Shown here: piece by piece, positions 28,601 through 34,767 of the stretch
Layout of the letters: each line of letters opens with the position of its first letter
Numbering within the stretch: the stretch's first letter is position 1
From: a virus
Virus record (IMG/VR): IMGVR_UViG_3300043418_000252
Location: 1 to 49,050 of that record
DNA: 49,050 nucleotides
Reading direction: 5' to 3' (one strand)
Position numbers and translations under genes: made by a program
The notes under the pieces: generated by a model
Told to the model about the DNA's origin: nothing
Database searches by the model: none
What the model saw: the letters and a program-made list of their open reading frames with translations, nothing else

Positions 28601-30233
28601 TAGAGATATTTCAAAAGTAAGTGACAACTTCAAAAACTTTATTTCTTATGGAGGTATGATGGATTTCTTGACAGATCAAGGAAAATTAAAACATACCGGG
28701 GTTCAAAAATTACTTGATAAAATAGACAATAAAAAAAGAGAAGGTATAAGTTCTGTTTTAAATGCAATTACCCTTAATAAAGTTCAGATGTATTCTGAGA
28801 TTGGGTTCAGAATGGCTGTATTCAACCGTTCAGTTAAGAACCAATTAAAAGAACTTGGATTTGATAAAATTGAAGATGTTGCAGACAAAAGCCAGGTTGA
28901 CGATATTTATACAAATGCCGTTGCCTCGGCTCGTGGATTAATGGACTTTAACCAAGGAGGTAAAATAACAAAAGATGCTGATGCTTTTGTTCCGTATTTG
29001 AATGCTGCAACACAAGGTACTCGTGTAATGTTTGATAATTTTAGAGAACGACCATTTGAAACTACTTTTAGAGTAGCGCAAACAGCAGGAGTTCTGTCTG
29101 GAGCCACTATTGGAATAAGTATATCCATGTTTGCGGCTTTCAATGATGATGATGAAATGACCCCTACAGAAAAATACTTGTATGCAAAAAAAGGAGTAAG
29201 TAGATACGATCAAACTAATTACTTTATAATCTTTACGGGTAAAAAAACAGAAAAAGGTGAATTTGAATATATTAGAATAGCTAAACCACAACAAATAACA
29301 CCTTTCTTTTCAATGACAGACGGGATAATTACGTCATTTATTAAAAAGAAAATAGGTGATGAAAGTTCTACGGACGCAATCGATAATGTAATGTTTGCGC
29401 TTGAAAAGAATATTTCTCCGGTTGATTTTAGTATTACAGGAAATTTAGCTAGAAACCCATTATTAAAATCTGCTTTAACCTACTCTACTGGGTATGATTT
29501 TTATAGAGAGCAAGATCTAAGCGCATTACGTGGGAAAGTTCCAGTTGCCGCTGAAGGGTTTGAAAGTAAACAAGTTGAAGATTTTTATAAAAAAATTGGG
29601 GAAGAAACCGGCATGTCTCCTGCTAGATTTAAGGCTGGGTTAGAGTCTTACATTACAACACCGAGCACATCGCCTTATGTTGGTTTTTTATATGGAGGAT
29701 TAGACGCAATGGCTTCTGATAAAGAAGGAAAAGAAGTTATTGGTAAGCTAGGTAAGGATTTGTTGAAATCAACGCTTAATCGTGTTAAAAAAGAAACTAC
29801 TGATTTTAATAGAAGATTAGAAAGCAATAAGGATTTAAAAAAGAAAATAGAACAGGCCGAGATTGAGAATTTAAAAACAAAATCTTTATTTAAGAAGTAC
29901 GCAGAAGCGTATACAAACAAAGAAATGACTATATCTCAAATATCTAAAGAGCTGGAAGACGTTGCTAAAGAAAGTCCGTTTGAAGCAAAAAGATTAAAGA
30001 AAATGATTAGAGATAAAATCAATAACGAAGGGGTTTCTTCTTATGTTTTTGAAATTAAATATGCTAAAACCGCCGAAACAAAAGCGTTAATGTTAGTTGA
30101 TTTGTTTGGAAGTGATTTGAAAGATATTTCGAAACTAAGCCCAGAAGAGAAAAAATTAGTTTTTCAAATGAAAAGAATGAAAGCCATTAATAGAGAAACA
30201 TTGTTTGAATATAACAAGCTAGTATCAGAATAA
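22662..30233 (+). CDS. Giant polyvalent virion protein with kinase-like and LPD38-like domains
   Basis: A 2523-residue protein. Residues 4-60 hold two 29-residue repeats (RQKLY..xSNxFDLGSFEEF). Residues 60-560 are helical, with hydrophobic Gly/Ala-rich segments near 430-460 and 510-530. About residues 922-1073 resemble the kinase-like domain of polyvalent proteins: a conserved YKS strand, then SDLRPRNVLK and DGTIYVIDDI, matching the catalytic and metal loops. About 1923-2159 resemble LPD38, with NTPRDLLF and ASARGLMDFNQGGK motifs. Such proteins are thought to be co-injected with phage DNA to act early in the host. No lytic transglycosylase or protease motif was seen. Confidence 0.65.
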   Translation: MPDPRQKLYKALSNEFDLGSFEEFNSKMNSPESRQKLYSSVSNKFDLGSFEEFESKVSSVKKKEDSVSTSQKENGDLAPKNGSLGTDESNGMATLKKGYNLNIPSSQTKYTEKKPVKTLQLKNKLLNTKVTPENVDEINAATNELSALQKKQTPNAIAIKRQEDLQKDPNFLSKYQDFMSKTSTVTDDDVLRAKEELNSEIDNSEWTDVLREGAKKAVNNVVDFANTPMKLINSLGGDVPTIPLMETKKPLEKNLKQADEYFLQLKKDAIKNNKSVPKVTQEERLEKAKDFFIKEKTDSYLASRQKDYLQEQDDIDGGVLQSKFADFEKGKLASIDEKEKNILNKQAVQEVTHNRLQTEIENLQEQAKKTGVTDELKQLFNDKVTQLKQVESEGLQTINEYVNNRTNIGNVTDNLDIFKRNYSLWGNLTGNIAVASTDLISGAFGALDYGAKTISKATGLKSGGLFEDASKDTKMLSEKIASEIEKPISVENINSLSDFGDWLMNDVGAKQIPILALISTGTAGVAGIGATALGSKFEDMRGEVQRGEKKYSTTEMLLHPLGYGLAETASAAVDLMVLKNAGRVISSATNLEKREIAKGMWSRAKNYLGTSIEGGISETLDETGTQGIENVIDGKPFTEGMTDAGAAGGAMGFIIPFIAANYKQTIRPFTIDNKIQEASAKSLKLQAQLDNPKLDSDTKLIIQDGLNKVKTEVESLIKKSVKNISILSNNQFKEIISIEKKQAEIKAKAEKIKFDDNLEDDLKNEIISNLKTEFDDTEQRRIDLLQRGASAEIGRLAPEEQIRLKDLAQRKLVKELNPDGTKKITLNDEQISKEAFAIYKEENVVNEKNNPNFVSDEQQTKISNSGTPKELGSGNEIYSREQEALNRLGERTRENEEKLQRPLTRFEIEDLQKEEALKFAKEKDLWVKDFYSLGTPTNIGGNENTIVYNQEEQTLYKSNNLSNHQNTLSSFFEGLEGHNAIFPETQYELVGFTGIDKGEGKIPYIEPILKQDFVLNVEQATQEDIDNHMVSIGFEKVNDHTFKNEQYTVSDLRPRNVLKDADGTIYVIDDIVKKNKPDEAAQSQNTPTDGNVQPGTTIMDESGDSKQKNTKESNVQSSIESRSVQTKTITSSKVKNPKTGESTTFDVDIENGIVIGIRNSKTGKPIVEFVEATYKSKDKKTGKIVTKTKLRKNGNWASIESEALGLETENELTKRNKEILTNFTPSNEYEAALHALATGSKVSVDSLASEAGNTDSKWATNQSAKETLPSVEKLSEQIWQGSEIELDQQEIRNQLIDIINSFGSVKEVQQAIINIGSENTIKLQEEEARAFLGSLTDKEFAQYEAIKAEEDYLSELTDEEADNYYNQKRNEYEQGEQATSSRETNERGETFVDINEEKQGEAGATKESEQRRQERVVDKKALDETIDWLTKLDQDLKSFGDETLGMNLPIVVARGAVKAMKIAAQTARTAQEIIEAGLDYVKQSDWYKNLSNKEQQDLDTNFKDYINKPFQGEEAKKSRFKIEEDIQARLNKGESEIDVLNSISDRREKMIAQDYIERQKNRSVPEVRKKIADSFQKADKALEDKKTTAEKIDKGFRNFISNFFDRQFVPKFILNKSGGRLVRNYLIASKGATGYAKQMYDSAHAKIYKGLTSAEIKTLDKIIQLRRFIAIDTNRAKNNMPDVVHPDFINKQDAEIELTELEKELGLDKFKDLTKRADNYFGEFKGLLSEMEKSGLISKESLDMFFEIDYQPRMFLEFLTKNETDFVPETSSNASLSADQIKKLEEGLNSSLIYDSQYLLSRSMNIRAKSIAMNNTNKKLVEFMEKQAEVVKKLKEKNDQTKQEKNTIKYFEELSKRVKINPIIGFTDTGNPKYKYDLPKGFKNANYYINGVKHSIMVEEVFHEQYFDSTKGFLNGNAKEIVAMASGTAVVKALATGNNPTFFITNTPRDLLFIATFSEEYGMSVPVNIAKVIKDAYFGIRDISKVSDNFKNFISYGGMMDFLTDQGKLKHTGVQKLLDKIDNKKREGISSVLNAITLNKVQMYSEIGFRMAVFNRSVKNQLKELGFDKIEDVADKSQVDDIYTNAVASARGLMDFNQGGKITKDADAFVPYLNAATQGTRVMFDNFRERPFETTFRVAQTAGVLSGATIGISISMFAAFNDDDEMTPTEKYLYAKKGVSRYDQTNYFIIFTGKKTEKGEFEYIRIAKPQQITPFFSMTDGIITSFIKKKIGDESSTDAIDNVMFALEKNISPVDFSITGNLARNPLLKSALTYSTGYDFYREQDLSALRGKVPVAAEGFESKQVEDFYKKIGEETGMSPARFKAGLESYITTPSTSPYVGFLYGGLDAMASDKEGKEVIGKLGKDLLKSTLNRVKKETTDFNRRLESNKDLKKKIEQAEIENLKTKSLFKKYAEAYTNKEMTISQISKELEDVAKESPFEAKRLKKMIRDKINNEGVSSYVFEIKYAKTAETKALMLVDLFGSDLKDISKLSPEEKKLVFQMKRMKAINRETLFEYNKLVSE
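22705..22820 (+). repeat. 29-nt exact direct repeat in the giant gene
   Basis: The 29-base stretch at 22705-22733 recurs exactly at 22792-22820, a period of 87 bases or 29 codons. It encodes the core FDLGSFEEF of two tandem protein repeats. Confidence 0.85.
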
Positions 30234-30262
30234 AAAAAGCCGCTACAAAATAGCGGCTTTTT
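30232..30262. terminator. Bidirectional terminator between converging arms
   Basis: A 7-bp GC-rich stem (GCCGCTA at 30239-30245, TAGCGGC at 30251-30257) flanked by an A-run on the left and a T-run on the right. It can end both the rightward virion transcript and the leftward early transcript. Confidence 0.85.
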
Positions 30263-30385
30263 ATTGTAGTTGTAATTATAAATTGTTGCCCCCAACAAAT
30301 TTACAACCTACTTATTTAAGATCCCAAATCTTACTTACAAATGTAGTGAATTAGGAAATTAACACAAAGGATTTTTTAGGTTAAT

Positions 30386-30559
30386 TTAACCATTTTTCTT
30401 TTCAGAAACGTCTTTTCTGATTTCTTGCGCAATGTTTTTAATGTCTTGCGCATTTTTTCTTAAACGTGTCCCAGCTGATTTATTTCCTTTCAGATAAAAA
30501 CCAATTCCGTTTGTTTTAGCTTCGGCTACTAAAGCCTCTAATTGTTCTACTAAATTCAT
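30386..30559 (-). CDS. Histone H1-like (Hc1-type) small basic protein
   Basis: A 57-residue basic protein, last gene of the leftward operon. Its pattern, LVEQLEALVAEAK followed by KGNKSAGTRLRK and DIKNIAQEIRK, matches the short histone H1-like Hc1 proteins of Bacteroidetes, which bind DNA nonspecifically and compact the nucleoid. The normal AGTRxRK motif is intact. In a phage it could organise replicating or packaged DNA or modulate host transcription. The start is the ATG at 30559; no in-frame alternative is close. Confidence 0.75.
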   Translation of the reverse strand: MNLVEQLEALVAEAKTNGIGFYLKGNKSAGTRLRKNAQDIKNIAQEIRKDVSEKKNG

Positions 30560-30583
30560 AATGTAAAAATATTTAATTATTCC

Positions 30584-30994
30584 CTACTCTATTAGCTTTT
30601 CGGGTACCGCTTTAATTATTAATTCTTCCCCAGTTAGTGAGAAATATAGATTTTGAAGTTGGTGAACGTATTGTGGAGAATTATATAAATCAATAGTGCT
30701 AATCCAAAATTGCCACTTATCATTAATCCACTTTGCTATTGTATATTTTCCTTTTTTATAGCAAATTAAATTACCGGCATTTTCAGTTGTTTTATAAAAC
30801 CCAAACTTCAACAACCATTCTTCTGTTAATGGGATTGGTTTTAGTGATAATGAATCGATAGGAACCCATTCAATAATAAAATGCCCTTTTTTTGATTCGT
30901 GTTGTACTTTTATTTTATTCTTTTTAATAGTAACTACTTCTCTTGTTCCGAAGCATTCAACTAAATTTCTAATTCTTAATTCTTGTGCTCTCAC
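30584..30994 (-). CDS. Conserved Bacteroidetes phage hypothetical protein
   Basis: A 136-residue protein. The N-terminal half forms small beta strands and contains a PIPLTEEWLLKFGF segment that I associate with a conserved family in Bacteroidetes phages and prophages. The C-terminal half carries aromatic and Lys residues and ends with a helix. No function is known to me. Its start overlaps the stop of the upstream gene. Confidence 0.55.
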   Translation of the reverse strand: MRAQELRIRNLVECFGTREVVTIKKNKIKVQHESKKGHFIIEWVPIDSLSLKPIPLTEEWLLKFGFYKTTENAGNLICYKKGKYTIAKWINDKWQFWISTIDLYNSPQYVHQLQNLYFSLTGEELIIKAVPEKLIE

Positions 30995-31428
30995 AGTCCT
31001 AATTGTTTAATTGCTGATTCGGTTAATATTAAATATTTAGATTTATGATACATTACTAAATCTTCAATGGTTTGATGAATTCCATTTTTGTAGCCCAGTC
31101 CAATTACTATATCTCCTGCTCCTACATGTCTTTCTCCAATAGGTCTAAACCCCTCAAACAAAACCTTTTCCTTAGCTTTTTGGTATTTGAAGCAAATTTC
31201 ATCTTGAGAATCATTAGGCGCTATCCCTACCTTCCATAAATCATAATATTCAGGTTCATTCAAAACCCTACCATCTTCATCTACTGGAACAAACATTCCT
31301 AGTTCAAGTGGTTGTTTTAAGAATTTGGCATAATTTGACACATTGGAAATGAATTCTTTTTCATATCCCTTAATGTTTAACGTTAGTTTTTCAGCCAACA
31401 CGAAGTCGGTCATTTTAATTAGTTTCAT
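30991..31428 (-). CDS. Hypothetical phage protein
   Basis: A 145-residue protein with mixed alpha/beta character and no recognised motif. An alternative start five codons in (Met6) is possible. The C-terminal half (GAGDIVIGLGY...) is beta-rich. It is part of the tightly packed accessory block at the end of the early operon. Confidence 0.5.
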   Translation of the reverse strand: MKLIKMTDFVLAEKLTLNIKGYEKEFISNVSNYAKFLKQPLELGMFVPVDEDGRVLNEPEYYDLWKVGIAPNDSQDEICFKYQKAKEKVLFEGFRPIGERHVGAGDIVIGLGYKNGIHQTIEDLVMYHKSKYLILTESAIKQLGL

Positions 31429-31430
31429 AA

Positions 31431-31646
31431 TTAGTTTGTTTTATCTGTTAAATTATAATTGATTGGCAAATTATTTTGTGCGTTGTAAACTTTTTGCAAT
31501 TGCTTTCTCATTTTTTCACTTCCGGTTCCGTTACAACCCCCACAAGTACCTCCAAAATAAATTCCAATTCCTTCGCAATAATTACAAGCATCTTTTAGTT
31601 TTCCATTGCCATTGGAAATTCCTTTTTTTCTTCCTACAATTCCCAT
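31431..31646 (-). CDS. Small zinc-finger protein with DnaJ-like CxxCxG motifs
   Basis: A 71-residue protein. Two motifs, CNYCEGIG and CGGCNGTG, are separated by eight residues and together supply four Cys as in half of a DnaJ zinc-ribbon. Such single-ribbon proteins are common in phages and may act as adaptors or chaperone-like factors. Its target is unknown. The start lies at one of the 21-bp junction repeats shared with neighbouring genes. Confidence 0.55.
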   Translation of the reverse strand: MGIVGRKKGISNGNGKLKDACNYCEGIGIYFGGTCGGCNGTGSEKMRKQLQKVYNAQNNLPINYNLTDKTN

Positions 31647-31649
31647 ATC

Positions 31650-31916
31650 TTATTTGTTTTTAAATTGTTGAATAATTTCTTCAATATATTTTTCAGGATC
31701 CCCCTCTTTTATACCGTTTTGATTGTTATTAAATAAAACATCTCCTAATTCCCAAAGCATTTGTCTTACTTCTTCTTTACTATACATCTGTTCTTGTTGC
31801 CATTTAGCACCTACTATAAAAGCATCTCTAACTAATTTTGGAGAACATATTAAATTTGTTGTTATAGGCTGATAAAAATTTTTAGCAGCTTCTTCAAGTG
31901 TTTCTTCTGTTTTCAT
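31650..31916 (-). CDS. Hypothetical protein, GAKWQQEQ family
   Basis: An 88-residue protein with the segments ETLEEAAKNF, FIVGAKWQQEQMYSKEEVRQML and a C-terminal IIQQFKNK. The same architecture forms the C-terminal third of the 274-residue protein encoded at 32211-33035, so the two are paralogous. This helical family is frequent in Bacteroidetes phage accessory regions. I know no function for it. Confidence 0.55.
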   Translation of the reverse strand: MKTEETLEEAAKNFYQPITTNLICSPKLVRDAFIVGAKWQQEQMYSKEEVRQMLWELGDVLFNNNQNGIKEGDPEKYIEEIIQQFKNK

Positions 31917-31919
31917 ATC

Positions 31920-32015
31920 TTATTTGTTTTTATTTTTTAATACCAATTCTAACCCATCGAAACTAATTAACCATCTAACTAAAAACAATGGTAATATTTC
32001 TACCCATTTTCCCAT
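31920..32015 (-). CDS. 31-residue hydrophobic peptide
   Basis: A short frame exactly bracketed by two of the junction repeats. It encodes one hydrophobic segment (EILPLFLVRWLISF) and a basic tail. Correct placement of start and stop within repeats shared by three validated neighbours argues it is translated. It could be a small membrane peptide. Confidence 0.4.
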   Translation of the reverse strand: MGKWVEILPLFLVRWLISFDGLELVLKNKNK

Positions 32016-32018
32016 ATC

Positions 32019-32207
32019 TTATTTGTTTTTAAACGTTTCGTTGTAGTATTGTTTTGAACTTCTTGGTATTCCACTTAAGCCCGCATTACAAGCATCAATA
32101 ATCTGTTGCTTTTCAATTTCTTTAGCTTGTTTAAATAATTTAATATCTTCTTTGTCTAATATTGTAGTTGAAGATATTTCATTTAATAACCATTCTACTG
32201 CTGTCAT
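32019..32207 (-). CDS. Hypothetical small protein, TAVEWL family
   Basis: A 62-residue protein starting TAVEWLLNEI and containing AKEIEKQQIIDACNAG. This pattern recurs in short helical proteins of Bacteroidetes phages. Function unknown. It ends in ETFKNK at a junction repeat. Confidence 0.5.
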   Translation of the reverse strand: MTAVEWLLNEISSTTILDKEDIKLFKQAKEIEKQQIIDACNAGLSGIPRSSKQYYNETFKNK

Positions 32208-32210
32208 ATC

Positions 32211-33035
32211 TTATTTGTTTTTAAATTGTTCAATTAGATGATTTACAAACCAATCACGTTTTCTTACCCATTCACTATAACCAACACCAACAACATCATC
32301 TCTCATTTCTTTTGTACTAACATAACGTGACATATCTTCTAACATTCCACGAACATCATCCTCACTATACTTATTCTTGTCTTGTTCTTGTTGCCATTTA
32401 GCACCAAAACTTATAAAGTATTCAGCTTTTTTTATTTCTGAAATATTAGAAAAGAAATAATCTTCTAATTCTTGTTTAATAGCTTCTTCAAGTGTTTCTT
32501 GTTTATGTTCTTCTTTTGGACAAATACATTTTTTTGATAATGATTTACTACAAGATTCTATCTGTTTACATTGTGGATTATTTAGTAACCAATCTTCTTT
32601 TGGAATTTTTGATATTATGGTATACTCCCAACCCTGCGTTGGGTCTAAAAAGTTTTTCGGTTCATAAACAACCTCAACCTCCTCACAACTCGGATTCTTG
32701 ACAAACCATTCTAAAAACTCATCATCAATAGCTTGTACACCATCTTTGATTAAGTCTTGGTCTGTTGTTAGGATTATTTCAGGACATATTTTGGAATCTA
32801 AAAAAACAGAAACTTGATGAATAAAACCATTCATATTTGGTCTATTATCAATAATCCATCTTAATTTTTCTTCTTTAATTTCTTCTGAATTAGTGATGTA
32901 GATGTGTAAAGCAACCCAACCTCCTACTGAAGCATAAGGATGTGACCATTCTGAAAAGCGTAATTTTTTGTTTCTGTCAAATGCAAGATAACTCGCCTTT
33001 TTACCATCTGTTGGTAATACGTGTATGTTTTTCAT
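32211..33035 (-). CDS. Modular hypothetical protein
   Basis: A 274-residue protein made of modules seen separately elsewhere. Residues 1-75 form a beta-rich domain. Residues 85-125 contain IILTTDQDLIKDGVQAID and FVKNPSCEEVEV, typical of Bacteroidetes phage accessory proteins. A Cys-rich spacer (KQIESCSKSLSKKCICP) follows, and the C-terminal 90 residues repeat the GAKWQQEQ family of the 31650-31916 gene. The mosaic structure suggests recombination between accessory cassettes. No function is recognised. Confidence 0.5.
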   Translation of the reverse strand: MKNIHVLPTDGKKASYLAFDRNKKLRFSEWSHPYASVGGWVALHIYITNSEEIKEEKLRWIIDNRPNMNGFIHQVSVFLDSKICPEIILTTDQDLIKDGVQAIDDEFLEWFVKNPSCEEVEVVYEPKNFLDPTQGWEYTIISKIPKEDWLLNNPQCKQIESCSKSLSKKCICPKEEHKQETLEEAIKQELEDYFFSNISEIKKAEYFISFGAKWQQEQDKNKYSEDDVRGMLEDMSRYVSTKEMRDDVVGVGYSEWVRKRDWFVNHLIEQFKNK

Positions 33036-33373
33036 GATTTATTTTTTTCTAAAAATTCATAAATTTGGTTAAATAGCCACCCAGTTAAATAGGCTTCGTG
33101 TTCATCGTTTTCCCTATCTAGCTTCATAGAACAATCTAAATATATCGCGTTCTTTATATGAACTATTTCGTGTGCTATATTGCTTAAGTGATTTTTGTCA
33201 GTAAAAGACACGATATAATTTCTAAATCCAGCTTCTTTATCTAGAGTTATAGCGCCGTAATTAGATAAGTCTTTTTTTATTTTATATTTTTTCTGAATAT
33301 AAGAGAAGTCGTCATCCAATATGATAGTTAACTTACAGTCATAAATAGGAACTTCAATTGTCTCTTTACGCAT
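33032..33373 (-). CDS. Zincin-like protein with HExxH motif
   Basis: A 113-residue protein containing HEIVH at residues 68-72 within a helix, followed about 25 residues later by ENDEHEAYL, where a Glu or His could be the third zinc ligand. This is the minimal layout of a metallopeptidase active-site helix pair, similar to small phage zincin-like proteins. A protease role is inference. The start overlaps the stop of the preceding gene, giving coupled translation. Confidence 0.5.
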   Translation of the reverse strand: MRKETIEVPIYDCKLTIILDDDFSYIQKKYKIKKDLSNYGAITLDKEAGFRNYIVSFTDKNHLSNIAHEIVHIKNAIYLDCSMKLDRENDEHEAYLTGWLFNQIYEFLEKNKS

Positions 33374-33569
33374 TAGCTTTTTGATTTAAGAGAATGTTTA
33401 GAACATCCGTTAATTGGGCGACAGCTTCTTCGCAAGTATCGAATCCAGCTATTTCTGTTTCTTCGTTATAAATAACTCCGCTTCCATCCTGATAGAATTT
33501 AATGCTGCAAAGTTTATTTTCAGGATTGGCATCGTCGATTTCTTTTAAAAGGTCTAGTATTTGTTTCAT
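33366..33569 (-). CDS. Hypothetical small protein
   Basis: A 67-residue acidic protein with a beta hairpin region (CSIKFYQDGSGVIYN) and a helical C-terminus. Overlaps both neighbours by a few bases, so it belongs to one translationally coupled string. No family recognised. Confidence 0.5.
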   Translation of the reverse strand: MKQILDLLKEIDDANPENKLCSIKFYQDGSGVIYNEETEIAGFDTCEEAVAQLTDVLNILLNQKANA

Positions 33570-34105
33570 TGGTTTTTAGGTTTTAAATATTGATCTACTT
33601 TCCCAAAATTTTTTGTTGCCGATTTTGCTACTTTTCCAAGTTTTTTAAAAGAATTGGATAAATTATTAGTTGCTTTTGAAACCTTATTTTTAAGAGTTCT
33701 CTCAAAATCTAGATTATAATTACATCTATTTCTATATGAAATTTCAACTTCTCCACTTTCTAATTCAGCAATAAAATCTTCAATTTCTTTTTCATCTTTA
33801 AAATCACAACCTCCTAATACCAAATTATGAGCACCTCTAATATTCTGTTTAAAATCAACAATCGTATAAATCACTTCGCTTTTTTGATCATTATACGCTT
33901 CAGTAAAAGAAATATAAGCGCCTGTTTCAACTTGTCTATGAAGTAAATCTGCATCTTGACGTCTATTCAATTTTCTTGTGCATATAGCAAAATTTTTACT
34001 TACTGCTTTTACTTTCATTGGTAATTTTTCACCAATAAAATAAACTAACATTTCCTTAGACAGCTCAATACCTCCTTCAAAATGAGGATAATTTTTATTT
34101 TTCAT
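33566..34105 (-). CDS. Hypothetical protein with basic C-terminus
   Basis: A 179-residue protein. Residues 1-95 are beta-rich, residues 95-120 are acidic, and the last 50 residues are rich in Lys, Ser and Asn with an amphipathic helix (LSNSFKKLGKVAKSATKNF). Nucleic acid or membrane association is possible. I recognise no domain. Confidence 0.45.
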   Translation of the reverse strand: MKNKNYPHFEGGIELSKEMLVYFIGEKLPMKVKAVSKNFAICTRKLNRRQDADLLHRQVETGAYISFTEAYNDQKSEVIYTIVDFKQNIRGAHNLVLGGCDFKDEKEIEDFIAELESGEVEISYRNRCNYNLDFERTLKNKVSKATNNLSNSFKKLGKVAKSATKNFGKVDQYLKPKNQ

Positions 34106-34515
34106 AGTAATTTGATTTTATATGTAAAACATCGTGTTGTTAAACATTGTGAATAAATGAAATCGGTCCAGTGAATAACAACCCCATAAAAAGGTTCGTT
34201 AAACCACTCCCAAAATTCGTCTTCTGTATTGAACCTATCATTTTTAGCAAACATTTCATTGTGCTTTTTGTCTAACAGATTCATTTTTCCATTCAATCCA
34301 AGGTAAATTTCCCTTGTGTCAGGTCTTAATTCTACCGCTTGATTCCATTTACAAAATCCTTTTTTAAATTCAGAGTAATTCTTTGTTCTTACTCCAGTAG
34401 CAAAATTTATCTTTTTACCTTTTTGCCATCTTTTATCCTTGTCAACTCTAATGGTGTGTATTTTACTTCCATTAAGTATTTTTTCTACAAATTGTGTTTT
34501 AAATCCTAGTATCAT
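34102..34515 (-). CDS. ASCH/PUA-like domain protein
   Basis: A 137-residue protein beginning ILGFKTQFVEKILNGSKIHTIR, with a later KRWQKGKKINFATGVRTKNY. These match the N-terminal part of phage ASCH-type PUA-like proteins, which bind RNA or modified nucleotides. A conserved FWEWFN segment occupies the C-terminal half. The target is unknown. It precedes the DNA methyltransferase segment with a small gene between. Confidence 0.55.
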   Translation of the reverse strand: MILGFKTQFVEKILNGSKIHTIRVDKDKRWQKGKKINFATGVRTKNYSEFKKGFCKWNQAVELRPDTREIYLGLNGKMNLLDKKHNEMFAKNDRFNTEDEFWEWFNEPFYGVVIHWTDFIYSQCLTTRCFTYKIKLL

Positions 34516-34535
34516 AGTAATTTTGTTTTATGTTT

Positions 34536-34763
34536 TTAAAAAAGTGATAATTGTTTTTGTTCTTCCTGAACTGGCTCCCATAGGTTAGGGAACATTTCTA
34601 AATACCTATTCATGTAGTCAAAAGATTGACCACCAAGTATCGTAATATCTATGAATTTTTGCTTTAATCTGATTAATGGTACTTTCTCTCCGTCAACCAG
34701 ATTAGCATAAATTATATTGCTTTCTCTGCTGTAGAAATAGCAGTTTTCAATGCGAGGGATCAT
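34536..34763 (-). CDS. Hypothetical small protein
   Basis: A 75-residue protein with beta strands near the N-terminus and a C-terminal QLSLF. A C-terminal QLSLF resembles a beta-clamp-binding peptide (consensus QL[S/D]LF), so binding to the sliding clamp is an attractive inference. Starts 4 bases after the methyltransferase stop. Confidence 0.5.
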   Translation of the reverse strand: MIPRIENCYFYSRESNIIYANLVDGEKVPLIRLKQKFIDITILGGQSFDYMNRYLEMFPNLWEPVQEEQKQLSLF

Positions 34764-34767
34764 TACT

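Larger units (their letters stand above)
31644..32225 (-). repeat. Four stop/start junction repeats
   Basis: On the plus strand CATATCTTATTTGTTTTTA occurs at 31644, 31914, 32013 and 32205. Read leftward, each copy encodes a C-terminal (F/N)KNK-stop of one gene and, six bases on, the ATG of the next. Copies 1 and 4 stay alike for several more bases. Confidence 0.8.

Noticed and set aside
32573-32581. Possible DnaA box (TGTGGATTA)
   Set aside because: A single site with one mismatch inside a gene; no cluster that would mark an origin.
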